64,000 nucleotides of DNA from RGIG3077 sp045541475 (GCA_045541475.1 JAZQJI010000040.1:62001-126000), one strand, 5' to 3'; shown: positions 7,887 to 17,094, numbered from the stretch's first letter. The notes: generated from the letters alone by a model not told the origin. Numbers and translations are program-made.

Positions 7887-8384
7887 ATGAAAAAAGTAGC
7901 AGTTATTATGGGCAGTGATAGTGATTTTCCTATTGTTAAGCCCGCATTAAAGCAGTTAAAAGATCTTGATATTCCCTTTGAAGCAAGGGTTATGTCCGCA
8001 CACAGAACACCGCAGGCTGCGGCTGATTTTGCAAAAAACGCTATTGAAAATGATTTTGGCGTGATTATCTGCGCAGCAGGTAAGGCGGCTCACCTTGCAG
8101 GCGCGTTTGCTGCAAATACAACCCTTCCCATAATCGGCATACCCGTAAAATCGTCAACACTTGATGGTCTTGACGCTTTGCTTTCAACCGTACAGATGCC
8201 CGCAGGCATGCCTGTTGCAACGGTTGCAATTGATGGTGCGCAGAATGCTGCTTTGCTTGCCGCTCAGATGTTGGCTTTAAGCGATGAAACACTTTCTGCA
8301 AAATTGATTGAAATGCGCAAAAATATGACAGATGCAGTTGCTCAAAAGGATGTAAATCTTCAGTCTATGCTCGAAGAAATCTGA
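7887..8384 (+). CDS. purE: N5-carboxyaminoimidazole ribonucleotide mutase
   Basis: This 165-residue class I PurE converts N5-CAIR to CAIR in de novo purine synthesis. The N-terminal GSDSDFPIV and the MSAHRTP motif are the family's substrate-binding and catalytic signatures, and the length is standard. ATG 7887 is used because GAAAGGA lies at 7871; a TTG further upstream would fall inside the leader terminator. No purK was seen in the window. It heads the pur run and is followed 28 bases later by purF. Confidence 0.97.
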   Translation: MKKVAVIMGSDSDFPIVKPALKQLKDLDIPFEARVMSAHRTPQAAADFAKNAIENDFGVIICAAGKAAHLAGAFAANTTLPIIGIPVKSSTLDGLDALLSTVQMPAGMPVATVAIDGAQNAALLAAQMLALSDETLSAKLIEMRKNMTDAVAQKDVNLQSMLEEI

Positions 8385-8412
8385 AATAAAGATAAAGAAA
8401 CGGAGAAAAGGT

Positions 8413-9873
8413 ATGTACAGAAAACTAAACGAGGAGTGCGGCGTTTTTGGTATGTATTCGCCCAGAACCGAAGGTCTTGCCGAGTCTGTTTACCGTGCAC
8501 TGTTTGCATTGCAGCATCGCGGTCAGGCAAGCTGTGGTATTGTTGTTAACGATAGAGGCATATTCAGTCAATATAAAGACACCGGCCTTGTGCCCGATGT
8601 TTTTAACCGCGATATTTTAGACTCTCTCGGTGAAGGCAACATTGCCGTAGGCCATGTAAAATACGCTTCAAAGAGCAATCTCGAAAGAAGCGAAACACAG
8701 CCTCTTGTGGTAAAACACGTCAAGGGACCTATGGCGATATCCCTTAACGGCGTTCTTGTTAACAGTGCCGAGTTGCGTGAAAAATACGAACTGCGTGGTG
8801 CAATCTTCCACACAGCTTGCAATACCGAGGCTATTTCATACGCGATTACTGAACAGAGAATTACTCAGCCTTCGATAGAACAGGCGATAGAACAGGCAAT
8901 GTACAACCTTAAGGGTGCGTATTCAATGGTTGTTATGTCGCCAAACAAGCTTATTGCCGTGCGTGATCCGTTAGGTTTTCACCCGCTGTGCATGGGCAAA
9001 ACGGACGATGGTGTAATATGCTTTGCTTCTGAAAGTTGCGCACTTGTTGCCGTAGGTGCAAAGTTTGAACGTGATATTCTTCCCGGTGAGATTGTTGTTG
9101 TAGGTGAAGATGGCATAACCTCAATCAAAACTCACTGCGGACAAAAAACCGGTATGTGCGTGTTTGAATATGTATATTTTGCAAGACCTGACTCTGTAAT
9201 TGAAGGTTGCAGTGTGCATAAGGCACGTTTGAGAGCGGGCGAATTCTTGTGGAAAGAATATCCCTGCGAGGCTGACGTTGTTGTAGGCGTTCCCGATAGC
9301 GGACTTGATGCGGCGCTTGGTTTGTCGCTTGCATCGGGTATACCTTACGGTATAGGCTTTTTGAAGAATAAATATATCGGCAGAACGTTTATTCAACCTA
9401 CGCAGAAACAGCGCAGCGATGCTGTGAGAATTAAACTTAATGTAATCAGTGAAACTGTTAAGGATAAGCGCGTTATTCTTGTTGATGACAGTATTGTAAG
9501 AGGTACAACCTGCGCAAGAATAGTAAAGCTTTTGAGAGAAGCGGGAGCTAAAGAAGTTCACATGAGATTATCAAGCCCGCCGTTTAAAAATCCTTGCTAT
9601 TTCGGTACGGATATTGACAGTAGGGACAAGCTTATTGCCTGCAAGATGACACTTGACGAAATTGCCGAGTACCTTAATGTAGACAGTCTTGGATATTTAA
9701 GCGTTGACAGTGTTAAAAAGCTTGCACCCGAAGCAAATCTTGATTTTTGTGTGGGCTGCTTTACTGGTGAATATCCGATAGAAGTTCCCGAAGAGATTGC
9801 AAAGGATAAATTCTGCCGCAAGATTGGTCAAACCGATGCAGAAACTTTAAATAAAGAATTGGAAATATCTTAA
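8413..9873 (+). CDS. purF: Amidophosphoribosyltransferase
   Basis: PurF (486 residues) makes 5-phosphoribosylamine from PRPP and glutamine, the first committed purine step. The catalytic Cys lies in EECGVFG near residue 9 behind a short propeptide. The glutaminase (Ntn) half runs to about residue 240. The PRPP motif VILVDDSIVRGTT is near residue 355. Cysteines in NPCYFGTD and FCVGCFTG match the Bacillus-type iron-sulfur PurF. It lies between purE and purM in the same orientation. Confidence 0.97.
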   Translation: MYRKLNEECGVFGMYSPRTEGLAESVYRALFALQHRGQASCGIVVNDRGIFSQYKDTGLVPDVFNRDILDSLGEGNIAVGHVKYASKSNLERSETQPLVVKHVKGPMAISLNGVLVNSAELREKYELRGAIFHTACNTEAISYAITEQRITQPSIEQAIEQAMYNLKGAYSMVVMSPNKLIAVRDPLGFHPLCMGKTDDGVICFASESCALVAVGAKFERDILPGEIVVVGEDGITSIKTHCGQKTGMCVFEYVYFARPDSVIEGCSVHKARLRAGEFLWKEYPCEADVVVGVPDSGLDAALGLSLASGIPYGIGFLKNKYIGRTFIQPTQKQRSDAVRIKLNVISETVKDKRVILVDDSIVRGTTCARIVKLLREAGAKEVHMRLSSPPFKNPCYFGTDIDSRDKLIACKMTLDEIAEYLNVDSLGYLSVDSVKKLAPEANLDFCVGCFTGEYPIEVPEEIAKDKFCRKIGQTDAETLNKELEIS

Positions 9874-9891
9874 AATATAAAAAAGGAGTAA

Positions 9892-9912
9892 GCGGCAGTA
9901 AATAGCTGCTGC
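9892..9912 (+). promoter_or_regulatory. Hairpin between the Shine-Dalgarno site and the start of purM
   Basis: AAGGAG (9883-9888) is 34 bases from the purM ATG, too far for normal initiation. The intervening GCGGCAG (9892-9898) pairs with CTGCTGC (9906-9912) through seven pairs around a 7-base loop. Folding it would bring the site to about 13 bases from the ATG. Confidence 0.5.
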
Positions 9913-9922
9913 AGTGTTAATT

Positions 9923-10957
9923 ATGAATAGTTTTTCTGAAAGCTATAAAAATGCGGGTGTTGATGTAACCGCAGGCTACAAGGCAGTTGAACTTATGAAA
10001 ACCCACATCAAGCGCACAAATACAGCCGGCGCAATTTCGGGTGTTGGTGGCTTTGGCGGCCTTTTTCTTCCTGATATTTCGGGAATGAGCGAGCCTGTAC
10101 TTGTTTCCGGAACCGATGGCGTAGGTACAAAGCTTAAAATCGCATTTTTGATGGATAAGCATGATACGGTTGGTATTGACTGCGTTGCTATGTGCGTTAA
10201 CGATGTTATCTGCTGCGGCGCAAAGCCCTTGTTCTTCCTTGATTATATCGCTTGCGGAAAGAACTTCCCCGAAAAAATTGCCGAGATTGTTAAAGGCGTT
10301 GCTGAAGGCTGCGTACAGTCAGGTGCTGCATTAATCGGTGGCGAAACTGCTGAAATGCCCGGTTTCTATCCTGAAGATGAATATGACCTTGCAGGTTTTT
10401 CTGTTGGTATTGTTGATAAGAAAAAAATTCTTGAACCTGAAAGCCAGAAAGCAGGCGATGTGCTTATCGCAATAAAGTCCAGCGGTGTACATTCAAACGG
10501 TTTTTCTCTTGTAAGAAAGGTGTTTGACGTTTCCAAAGAAACTTTGAGCGTATATTATGATGAGCTTGGCAAAACTCTTGGCGAAGCTTTGCTTGAACCC
10601 ACAAAGATTTATGTAAAAACAATCAATGCTTTAATGGAAAAAGATTTGCTTAAGGCTGTTACTCATATTACAGGCGGCGGATTTTATGAGAATATTCCGA
10701 GAAGCCTGCCCGAAAACATCTGCGCAAAAATTAACAAGAGTGCAGTTCAGGTTCTTCCCATTTTCGATCTTATTCAAAAGGTTGGCAATATTCCCGAAAG
10801 AGATATGTACAACACATTCAACATGGGTGTTGGTATGATGATATGCGTTTCTCCCGAAAATGTTGATGCTGCACTTGAAATTATCAACGCAACCGGACAG
10901 GAAGGCTATGTTCTTGGCGAATTGATTGACGGCGAAAAGGGTGTTGTATTCGCTTAA
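9923..10957 (+). CDS. purM: Phosphoribosylformylglycinamidine cyclo-ligase
   Basis: PurM (344 residues) closes FGAM to AIR using ATP. The family motifs SGTDGVGTKL near residue 60, IGGETAEMPGFY near 140, and HITGGGFYENIPR near 250 are all present. ATG 9923 gives the usual N-terminus (NSFSESYKNAGVDVTAGY). A GTG at 9914 is an alternative. Initiation here may depend on the hairpin at 9892-9912. The next gene follows after 21 bases. Confidence 0.96.
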   Translation: MNSFSESYKNAGVDVTAGYKAVELMKTHIKRTNTAGAISGVGGFGGLFLPDISGMSEPVLVSGTDGVGTKLKIAFLMDKHDTVGIDCVAMCVNDVICCGAKPLFFLDYIACGKNFPEKIAEIVKGVAEGCVQSGAALIGGETAEMPGFYPEDEYDLAGFSVGIVDKKKILEPESQKAGDVLIAIKSSGVHSNGFSLVRKVFDVSKETLSVYYDELGKTLGEALLEPTKIYVKTINALMEKDLLKAVTHITGGGFYENIPRSLPENICAKINKSAVQVLPIFDLIQKVGNIPERDMYNTFNMGVGMMICVSPENVDAALEIINATGQEGYVLGELIDGEKGVVFA

Positions 10958-10978
10958 AACTTGAAAGGAACTATACTT

Positions 10979-11452
10979 ATGGATTTTAAAAGAATTGCAT
11001 TATGTGCCGTTTTGTCTGTAATGGCGGCTTTTTCGCTTTTATCATGTAATGATAAGGATAAAGAAAAAAACGACGATTTTTCAATTTCTCCTACTGATGT
11101 AGAGGATGTTCAGTCCGGTGACCCGTTTGATGATGCAACATCCGGTGAGGTACTTGAAAACAACAGCTCTTTTGGTGCAAATTCCACAACAGTATACGAG
11201 AGCATTGGTGATGCATATTACGACCTTGTTGACGGCAGTGTTGAGAATTGGGATAAAAACTGCGATATTTTCTACAATCTGCTCGTTGATCTGGGTGTAG
11301 ATCCGCTTGATACCGACGGTGACAAGCTTCCTGATCAATATGAAATAGACACAACCAAAACAGATCCTAACGTTGCCGATACAGACGGTGACGGAATTAA
11401 CGATGCGGTAGAGGGCTGGATGCATACGGACCCCCTTACCTACGATGAGTGA
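10979..11452 (+). CDS. Lipoprotein with calcium-binding DxDGDG repeats (first of a pair)
   Basis: The protein has 157 residues, with a signal peptide and lipobox FSLLSC (Cys near residue 22), an acidic low-complexity spacer, and a C-terminal segment with two thrombospondin-type-3-like repeats. These are DTDGDKLPD, and DTDGDGIND followed by the TDPLT motif. Such repeats bind calcium in surface proteins. GAAAGGA lies 9-15 bases upstream of the ATG. It is placed inside the purine run between purM and purN and is followed by a homologue, which points to a tandem duplication. The function is unknown. Confidence 0.8.
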   Translation: MDFKRIALCAVLSVMAAFSLLSCNDKDKEKNDDFSISPTDVEDVQSGDPFDDATSGEVLENNSSFGANSTTVYESIGDAYYDLVDGSVENWDKNCDIFYNLLVDLGVDPLDTDGDKLPDQYEIDTTKTDPNVADTDGDGINDAVEGWMHTDPLTYDE

Positions 11453-11457
11453 TTTTT

Positions 11458-11853
11458 ATGAAAAGATTGATTATTCTTACATTGGCAATGTGTGCGCTTG
11501 TGTGTCCGCTTTCTTCTTGTGAAGATGACGATAAGTCATCATCTGAGTCAGTTAGCGATCGTGTGGATGTTGCGCACAAAAATTCATCGCAATTTAATGA
11601 GAGCCGTACTCTCGAAGAAGAGCTTTATATGCGGTATACAGTTGAAGATATTGAAGCTAACAAGCAGAAGTTTTTTGAGCAGGTTTATCCTAATGTCTGC
11701 GATGACCTTACCGATACCGATGATGACGGTTTGATAGACTTGATTGAAAATGACGCTAAAACCGATATCAATAACCCCGATACAGACGGTGACGGTGTTG
11801 ATGATTTCTGCGAGATTTATCTGCTTGGTACCGATCCTCTGACGGCGCAGTGA
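11458..11853 (+). CDS. Lipoprotein with calcium-binding DxDGDG repeats (second of a pair)
   Basis: This 131-residue paralogue of the preceding gene starts 5 bases after it. It has a signal peptide with lipobox PLSSC, an acidic spacer, and a C-terminus with DTDDDGLIDLIE and DTDGDGVDD followed by LGTDPLTA. These match thrombospondin type 3 or dockerin-like calcium loops, but the full dockerin pattern of two 22-residue repeats is not met. It is predicted to be a lipid-anchored extracellular protein. Initiation is probably coupled to the upstream gene, as no clear ribosome site is present. Confidence 0.78.
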   Translation: MKRLIILTLAMCALVCPLSSCEDDDKSSSESVSDRVDVAHKNSSQFNESRTLEEELYMRYTVEDIEANKQKFFEQVYPNVCDDLTDTDDDGLIDLIENDAKTDINNPDTDGDGVDDFCEIYLLGTDPLTAQ

Positions 11854-11899
11854 TCTATTGCATATCTTTAATATTTCAAAAAAAGGAATTGTAGTATTT

Positions 11900-12526
11900 A
11901 TGGTTAATATTGTCGTTTTGGTTTCGGGTGGCGGAACAAATTTGCAAGCCTTGATTGATGCTCAAAAAAATGGCAAAATCGAAAACGGAAAAATCACCTG
12001 TGTGATTTCTTCCAATCCCGATGCTTACGCTTTGGAAAGAGCAAAAAATAACGGCATTAAAACAAGGGTTTTGTGCCGTAAAGATTATGCCGACACAGCG
12101 CAGTACAGCATTGCCGTGCGCGATGCTTTGATAGAAGAAAATGCGGGGCTTGTGGTTTACGCAGGATTTATGACTATTCTTGACGAAAGTGTAACAAGTG
12201 CTTTCGTCAACAAGATGATAAACGTTCATCCTGCGCTTATACCATCATTCTGCGGCAAGGGATTTTACGGTTTGCACGTGCATGAGCAGGTTTTGAAAAG
12301 CGGCGTAAAGCTTACCGGTGCCACCGTGCATTTTGTAACCGAGGTTTGCGATGGCGGCCCGATAATTCTGCAAAAGGCGGTTGAGGTTAAAACCGGTGAT
12401 ACCCCTGAAATTTTGCAGAAAAGAGTTATGTGCGAGGCTGAATGGATTATTCTGCCGAAGGCTGTTTCGCTGTTCTGCCAGGGCAAAATCAGGGTTGAAA
12501 ATAATATTGCAACCGTTGTTGAATGA
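11900..12526 (+). CDS. purN: Phosphoribosylglycinamide formyltransferase
   Basis: PurN (208 residues) transfers the formyl group of 10-formyl-THF to GAR in purine synthesis. The glycine-rich start VLVSGGGTNLQAL, the INVHPALIPSF motif with its catalytic His near residue 107, and the GATVHFV segment with its Asp downstream (VCDGGPII) are present. Start ATG 11900 follows AAAAGGA. The gene resumes the purine run after the two lipoprotein genes. Confidence 0.95.
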   Translation: MVNIVVLVSGGGTNLQALIDAQKNGKIENGKITCVISSNPDAYALERAKNNGIKTRVLCRKDYADTAQYSIAVRDALIEENAGLVVYAGFMTILDESVTSAFVNKMINVHPALIPSFCGKGFYGLHVHEQVLKSGVKLTGATVHFVTEVCDGGPIILQKAVEVKTGDTPEILQKRVMCEAEWIILPKAVSLFCQGKIRVENNIATVVE

Positions 12527-12558
12527 TTTGATTTATAGTAAAAAAGGAGTGCTTTAAA

Positions 12559-12918
12559 ATGAGTGACTGTTTGTTTTGCAAAATTGCAAATAAGGAAATT
12601 CCTTCCACACCTGTTTATGAGGATGACCTTGTTTACGCATTTAAGGATATTGCACCTATTACTCCCATACATTATTTGATTATTCCCAAGGCACACATCA
12701 AATGCGCCGCTGAAATTGACGCTTCAAACTCTGCAATTGTGGCTCACATTTTTGAAGTTATTGCAAAAATTGCAAAGGATGAAAATATTGAGGGCGGCTT
12801 CAGAGTGATTACAAACTGCGGCGAAGACGCAGGGCAGACTGTTCATCATCTGCATTATCACCTTTTGGCAGGCGTTAAAATGGGCTGGGGCGCAGATGCT
12901 GTAAAACCCCTTGACTAA
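12559..12918 (+). CDS. HIT family nucleotide-binding protein (Hint-like)
   Basis: This 119-residue histidine-triad protein begins with the family-typical CLFCKIANKEIPS and ends with QTVHHLHYHLLAG, the HxHxH active-site loop that hydrolyses AMP-linked substrates such as adenosine phosphoramidates. AAAAGGAG precedes the ATG. The conserved neighbourhood with purine genes fits a role in purine nucleotide housekeeping, though that is only an inference. Confidence 0.94.
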   Translation: MSDCLFCKIANKEIPSTPVYEDDLVYAFKDIAPITPIHYLIIPKAHIKCAAEIDASNSAIVAHIFEVIAKIAKDENIEGGFRVITNCGEDAGQTVHHLHYHLLAGVKMGWGADAVKPLD

Positions 12919-12932
12919 AAAGGTGATAGATT

Positions 12933-13469
12933 ATGGCATATTATAAAATGAAAATTGCAGGCTTAGAGCGCGAATTGAAGCTCTGCCCATTAAATGATAA
13001 AATTGATATTGCCGCATTTATTATGTTTTCTGATGTGGAATTAACAGTTGCAGGTGCGAGCGAGTTAATAAAAAAATGTCCCGAATGCGATGTTGTTTTA
13101 ACAGCTGAAGCTAAAGGCATACCCCTTGCGTATGAAATGGCAAGGCAACTTAAAAAGCCCTATGTTGTCGCAAGAAAATCCAAAAAACTGTATATGAGCG
13201 ATATTATCTCGGTAGATGTAAAATCCATCACCACAAGCTCACAGCAAACTTTGTATCTTGACGGCGCAAAGGCAAATATGATGAAAGGCAAAAGGGTGCT
13301 TATTGTTGATGATGTAATCAGCACGGGCGAATCGCTTAACGCATTGTTGGCATTGGCTGAAGAATGTGGTGCACAGGTTTGCGGCATGGCGGCAATTCTG
13401 GCTGAGGGCGATGCCGCTAAGCGTGATGATATAATTTTTCTTGAAGAATTGCCCCTTTTCTTTAAATAG
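12933..13469 (+). CDS. Purine phosphoribosyltransferase-like protein
   Basis: The 178-residue type I phosphoribosyltransferase carries the PRPP loop RVLIVDDVISTGESLNALL near residues 120-140 and a PLAYEMAR segment like that of adenine phosphoribosyltransferase. The fold and length fit Apt or a PurR-type PRT domain without the winged helix. It would join a purine base to PRPP, or sense PRPP. It lies 14 bases after the HIT gene in the same operon. I do not assign apt firmly because overall identity cannot be measured here. Confidence 0.8.
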   Translation: MAYYKMKIAGLERELKLCPLNDKIDIAAFIMFSDVELTVAGASELIKKCPECDVVLTAEAKGIPLAYEMARQLKKPYVVARKSKKLYMSDIISVDVKSITTSSQQTLYLDGAKANMMKGKRVLIVDDVISTGESLNALLALAEECGAQVCGMAAILAEGDAAKRDDIIFLEELPLFFK

Positions 13470-13479
13470 GTAAATTAAT

Positions 13480-15459
13480 ATGAAGCGGAAAATGGTTTTT
13501 GTGGGAATATCTTACGCAATAGGACTGTTTTGCGCTTCTTTTTATAATATGGCGTTTTTTCTGTGTGTAGCTTTATTTGGACTTATCGTCGGTACGGTAA
13601 TGATAAAAAGGCAGAAATACGCTCAATTTTTGTGCTGTATGTTAAGCTTTGCAATAGGCTTTTCTTACTACCTGATTTATGATAGCTTTAAACTAAAACC
13701 GCTTGAACTTTTGGATAACCAAATCTGCACAATTGAGGGCGAGGTTACGGATGTTTCATACAAAAGCGATGATAACTGCGTTTTAACCGTTAAAGGCTTT
13801 ATTGAAGGCAAAAAGACGACTGTACTTATCTATGGCGATGCCGCAAATGCATCTTTGGGTGATGAAATTACAGCAGTTGGCAAGGTTAACACATTTGAAA
13901 ATACATATCTTTACAACACAAAGGATTATTACAAATCAAACGGAATTGTGCTTGTAATGTATAATCCCGAAAGCGTGTATGTTTACGAAGGCAAATTCTC
14001 GCTTTTAAACGTAATATCTGAATATGTTGATGATGTTGAACAATATATAAGACGGCAGTTGCCTGAGTTTGAAGGTGAGATGCTGTGTGCCATGCTTTTT
14101 GGCGATAAAAGCGGAATGTCTTCTTCAGAAAAGGAAGTTTTTTACAAAAGCGGAATAGGGCATATCATGGCAACGTCGGGCTTGCATCTTGTAATTGTAG
14201 TCTGGCTGATAATGCTTGTGTTTACACCCATATTTAAAGAGCACATCGTGGCACGTTCGCTGTTTGCAATGCTTGTGGGGTTTGTTTTTGTTGCCTGTGC
14301 TTCGTTTTCACCATCGGTGGTGCGTGCTTACATAATGCTTGTTATAAGCTACTGTGCGCCATTGTTTTTTAAAAAAAGCGATACATTAAATTCGCTTTGC
14401 GTGGCAGTTGTGGCTATGACTTTATTTTCACCGTATGTTATCCGCAATGCATCGTTTGTGCTTTCTGTGTTCGGTGTGCTTTCAACCGCTGTGTTTGCAC
14501 CGTATTTATCGGCTAAAGTAAAGGGAACAGTATTAAAACCAATAGCAAACGCTGTGTGTATTTCAATATGCATTGTGCCTGCAAGTGTTTTGTATTTTGA
14601 TGAAATATCAGTTATTTCTCCTGTATCAAACCTGCTGCTTGTACCGTTGTGTACAGTTGCCTTGTGCGCAGGTGCAATTGCCTTTGTTTTTGCACAAGTT
14701 GGTGCTGTGGCAGATCTTGCGCTTATGGTTGGCGGATTTTGCTGCAAAATTGTTTATTTTTGTGTAAAATTTTTAAGCGGCTTATCTTTTGCAAGTGTTA
14801 ATATAGCACAAATTGGTGTGTGCATTTCAATTTGGCTGATGTTTGGCTTGCTGCTGCTGTATTTTTACATATCCTCGAAAAAAGCCAAAAGATTTATCCC
14901 GATTTGCTTATGCATTGTGTGTTTTGCTTTTGTAAACGGCTTTGCATCATATCTTAATAATACCGAAGATAAAATCGCTGTATATTCTGATAAGGGTGGC
15001 ACGGTTACCGTGTGCATTAACGATAATGGCGTTACGGTTATAGATTCGGGTGCTTTGCACGCAACAGAGTTTGCCGATGTATTTTTATCGCAGTATTGCA
15101 TTAACGATATCGATAAGGTTTATATGCTTTGCGATGAAAATGCAAACATTTCAAAATGGCGCAGTTTTTCGCGGATTTATAATATTGATGAATATGTTTT
15201 TTCGGCAGATGGTTTTGATGACGGACAAATAAAGATATTCGAAAAAGATTATTATTGTTTTGAATATGACGATATAAGCTTTTGCGTTGCAAACTGTAAC
15301 GTTAACAGCGATGCTGTTTTTGATTATGCTTATCATGTAGGCGATATTTACGATATACCGAGCGGATGTGGAATCAGCAGTGATGATGAAAAAGCAATAT
15401 GTATCCGCTATAATGATGAAAATACCAAGATAGAACGTCTTGAACATAATGGTGACTGA
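13480..15459 (+). CDS. comEC: ComEC/Rec2-family DNA-uptake channel protein, C-terminal domain degenerate
   Basis: This 659-residue polytopic membrane protein has an N-terminal OB-like DUF4131 region (about residues 85-165), then a Competence domain with the signature GIGHIMATSGLHLVIV near residue 220 and about ten helices up to residue 480. In known ComEC this forms the channel that brings single-stranded DNA into the cell. The C-terminal 170 residues occupy the place of the metallo-beta-lactamase-like nuclease, but the expected HxHxDH motif is not visible (MLCDENANISKW stands in its approximate place). Nuclease activity is therefore doubtful. Confidence 0.87.
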   Translation: MKRKMVFVGISYAIGLFCASFYNMAFFLCVALFGLIVGTVMIKRQKYAQFLCCMLSFAIGFSYYLIYDSFKLKPLELLDNQICTIEGEVTDVSYKSDDNCVLTVKGFIEGKKTTVLIYGDAANASLGDEITAVGKVNTFENTYLYNTKDYYKSNGIVLVMYNPESVYVYEGKFSLLNVISEYVDDVEQYIRRQLPEFEGEMLCAMLFGDKSGMSSSEKEVFYKSGIGHIMATSGLHLVIVVWLIMLVFTPIFKEHIVARSLFAMLVGFVFVACASFSPSVVRAYIMLVISYCAPLFFKKSDTLNSLCVAVVAMTLFSPYVIRNASFVLSVFGVLSTAVFAPYLSAKVKGTVLKPIANAVCISICIVPASVLYFDEISVISPVSNLLLVPLCTVALCAGAIAFVFAQVGAVADLALMVGGFCCKIVYFCVKFLSGLSFASVNIAQIGVCISIWLMFGLLLLYFYISSKKAKRFIPICLCIVCFAFVNGFASYLNNTEDKIAVYSDKGGTVTVCINDNGVTVIDSGALHATEFADVFLSQYCINDIDKVYMLCDENANISKWRSFSRIYNIDEYVFSADGFDDGQIKIFEKDYYCFEYDDISFCVANCNVNSDAVFDYAYHVGDIYDIPSGCGISSDDEKAICIRYNDENTKIERLEHNGD

Positions 15460-15461
15460 TA

Positions 15462-16511
15462 ATGGCAAAACTAAATTTTGATGAAGTGAAAAAATCGCTT
15501 GCAGCCGGCAAGTTTTACAATATATATTATATTTACGGAGCGGATACCGTTGCCTGCGAAGTGCTGACCAAAACGGCTGTTAACACTTATGTGCGCAAGG
15601 GTGATGAGGATTTCAGCCTTTCGGTTTTTGACGCACACGAACTGAATTTTGATGAGCTTTACGAAGCATTGGAGAGAGCGCCGTTTTTTGCTCCCTTCAA
15701 CTGCGTTTTGATTAAGGATTTAAACGCCGATGCACTTGCTGCAGGTGTTTTTCCTGATTTGTATAAAAAGCTTTCCGATCTTGGCGAAAAAACCGTGGTT
15801 ATTATCTCAATAACGGGCTTTGATGTTTTAATGGGTAAAAAAGCACCTGTTAAAAACAACAAAAAGCTTATGGACTTTTGCGAAAAATCGGGAGTTTTAT
15901 GTTGTTGTGCGCAAAAAAACGCAAATGAACTTGCTGATTTTATTGTAAAAAAATGCACAAAGGCAAAGGCTTTGATATCAAAACAAAATGCGTTATATCT
16001 TGCTGAACTTTGTTGTCTTGACAGCGCGCTTATTGATAACGAAACCGATAAGCTTATAGACTTTGCAAACGGTGCGGAAATTGACGTAAATATAATCAAT
16101 TTGCTCACACCACGAACATTGTCGGCTGATGTTTTCAGCGTGGCGAGAGCAATAGGCAGTTTTGATTCAAGAAAAAGCATGGCTTTGCTTGCTGATGTGT
16201 TTGACAAAAATACTGATGAAATTGCAGTTTGTGCAACGCTGATTTCATCTTTTGTGGATTTATACAGAGCAAAATGTGCGGCTGTGAATGGAAAAACCGC
16301 AGAGGAAGCCGCAAATGATTTTGGTATGAATAACCGTGTGTTTGTTATGCGCAATAATATGCGAGATACGAGAGGAATGTCGCTGACGCACCTTGCAAAA
16401 TGTCTTGAAATATTGAAAAAAACTGATAGAGAACTGAAATCTACTTCTGCCGATAAGCGTATGCTTGTTGAAAAGGCAGTTACCGAAATGCTGATGGTGA
16501 AAAATGGCTGA
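15462..16511 (+). CDS. holA: DNA polymerase III delta subunit
   Basis: HolA (349 residues) opens the beta clamp within the clamp loader. The N-terminal IYYIYGAD segment, the FFAPFNCVLIKDL pattern near residue 75, and the C-terminal helical collar ending LKSTSADKRMLVEKAV are typical of the family. The start lies 2 bases after the comEC stop, and the end overlaps rnmV by 8 bases, so the three are one transcript. The comEC-holA linkage is widespread in Firmicutes. Confidence 0.93.
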   Translation: MAKLNFDEVKKSLAAGKFYNIYYIYGADTVACEVLTKTAVNTYVRKGDEDFSLSVFDAHELNFDELYEALERAPFFAPFNCVLIKDLNADALAAGVFPDLYKKLSDLGEKTVVIISITGFDVLMGKKAPVKNNKKLMDFCEKSGVLCCCAQKNANELADFIVKKCTKAKALISKQNALYLAELCCLDSALIDNETDKLIDFANGAEIDVNIINLLTPRTLSADVFSVARAIGSFDSRKSMALLADVFDKNTDEIAVCATLISSFVDLYRAKCAAVNGKTAEEAANDFGMNNRVFVMRNNMRDTRGMSLTHLAKCLEILKKTDRELKSTSADKRMLVEKAVTEMLMVKNG

Positions 16512-17094
16512 TGATAAAATAACCGTTAAGCAGGCAATTGTTGTTGAAGGCAAGTACGATAAAATCAAGCTTTCATCAATATTCAACGCTGTTATTATTG
16601 TGCTTAACGGTTTTGGAATTTATAAAGATAAAGAAAAACTTGCACTTTTGCGATATTATGCGGCAAATACGGGCATAATTATACTTACCGATTCTGATAG
16701 CGCAGGCTTTAAAATACGCCACTATTTGAAAGGTGCTTTAAAGGGTGATATCAAAAACGTTTATATTCCCGATGTTTTTGGCAAGGAAAAACGCAAAGCC
16801 GCGCCTTCTGCTGAAGGCAAACTTGGCGTTGAAGGAATTGATAAGCACCTTATTATAGACGCTTTCAAAAAAGCAAATATCATCATGGGCAATGGCGCAA
16901 AAAGCGGCGATATCACAAAGCTTACGCTTTTTGAATTAGGCTTAAGCGGTACGCAAAACAGCTCTGAAATGAGAAAAAAACTGCTTGAATATCTTGATTT
17001 GCCGCAGCTTTTAACGGCAAATTCCATGCTTGAAATTTTAAACACAATGATGTCAGCCGAGGAGTTAAAAACCACAGTTGATAAGCTAAAATAA
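16504..17094 (+). CDS. rnmV: Ribonuclease M5
   Basis: This 196-residue Toprim protein matures 5S rRNA in Gram-positives. The Toprim Glu lies in IVVEGKYDKIKL near residue 15 and the DxD in LTDSDSAGFKIRHYL near residues 62-64. The DUF4093 C-terminus (LFELGLSG, then LLTANSMLEILN) is specific to RNase M5 rather than primase. It starts inside the end of holA, which implies translational coupling. In other genomes rnmV sits near ksgA, which was not seen here. Confidence 0.93.
   Translation: MADDKITVKQAIVVEGKYDKIKLSSIFNAVIIVLNGFGIYKDKEKLALLRYYAANTGIIILTDSDSAGFKIRHYLKGALKGDIKNVYIPDVFGKEKRKAAPSAEGKLGVEGIDKHLIIDAFKKANIIMGNGAKSGDITKLTLFELGLSGTQNSSEMRKKLLEYLDLPQLLTANSMLEILNTMMSAEELKTTVDKLK

Noticed and set aside
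10979..11853. Dockerin modules in the two lipoproteins.
   Set aside because: The DxDGDG loops are present, but the paired 22-residue dockerin pattern with its helix residues is not; thrombospondin type 3-like repeats fit better.
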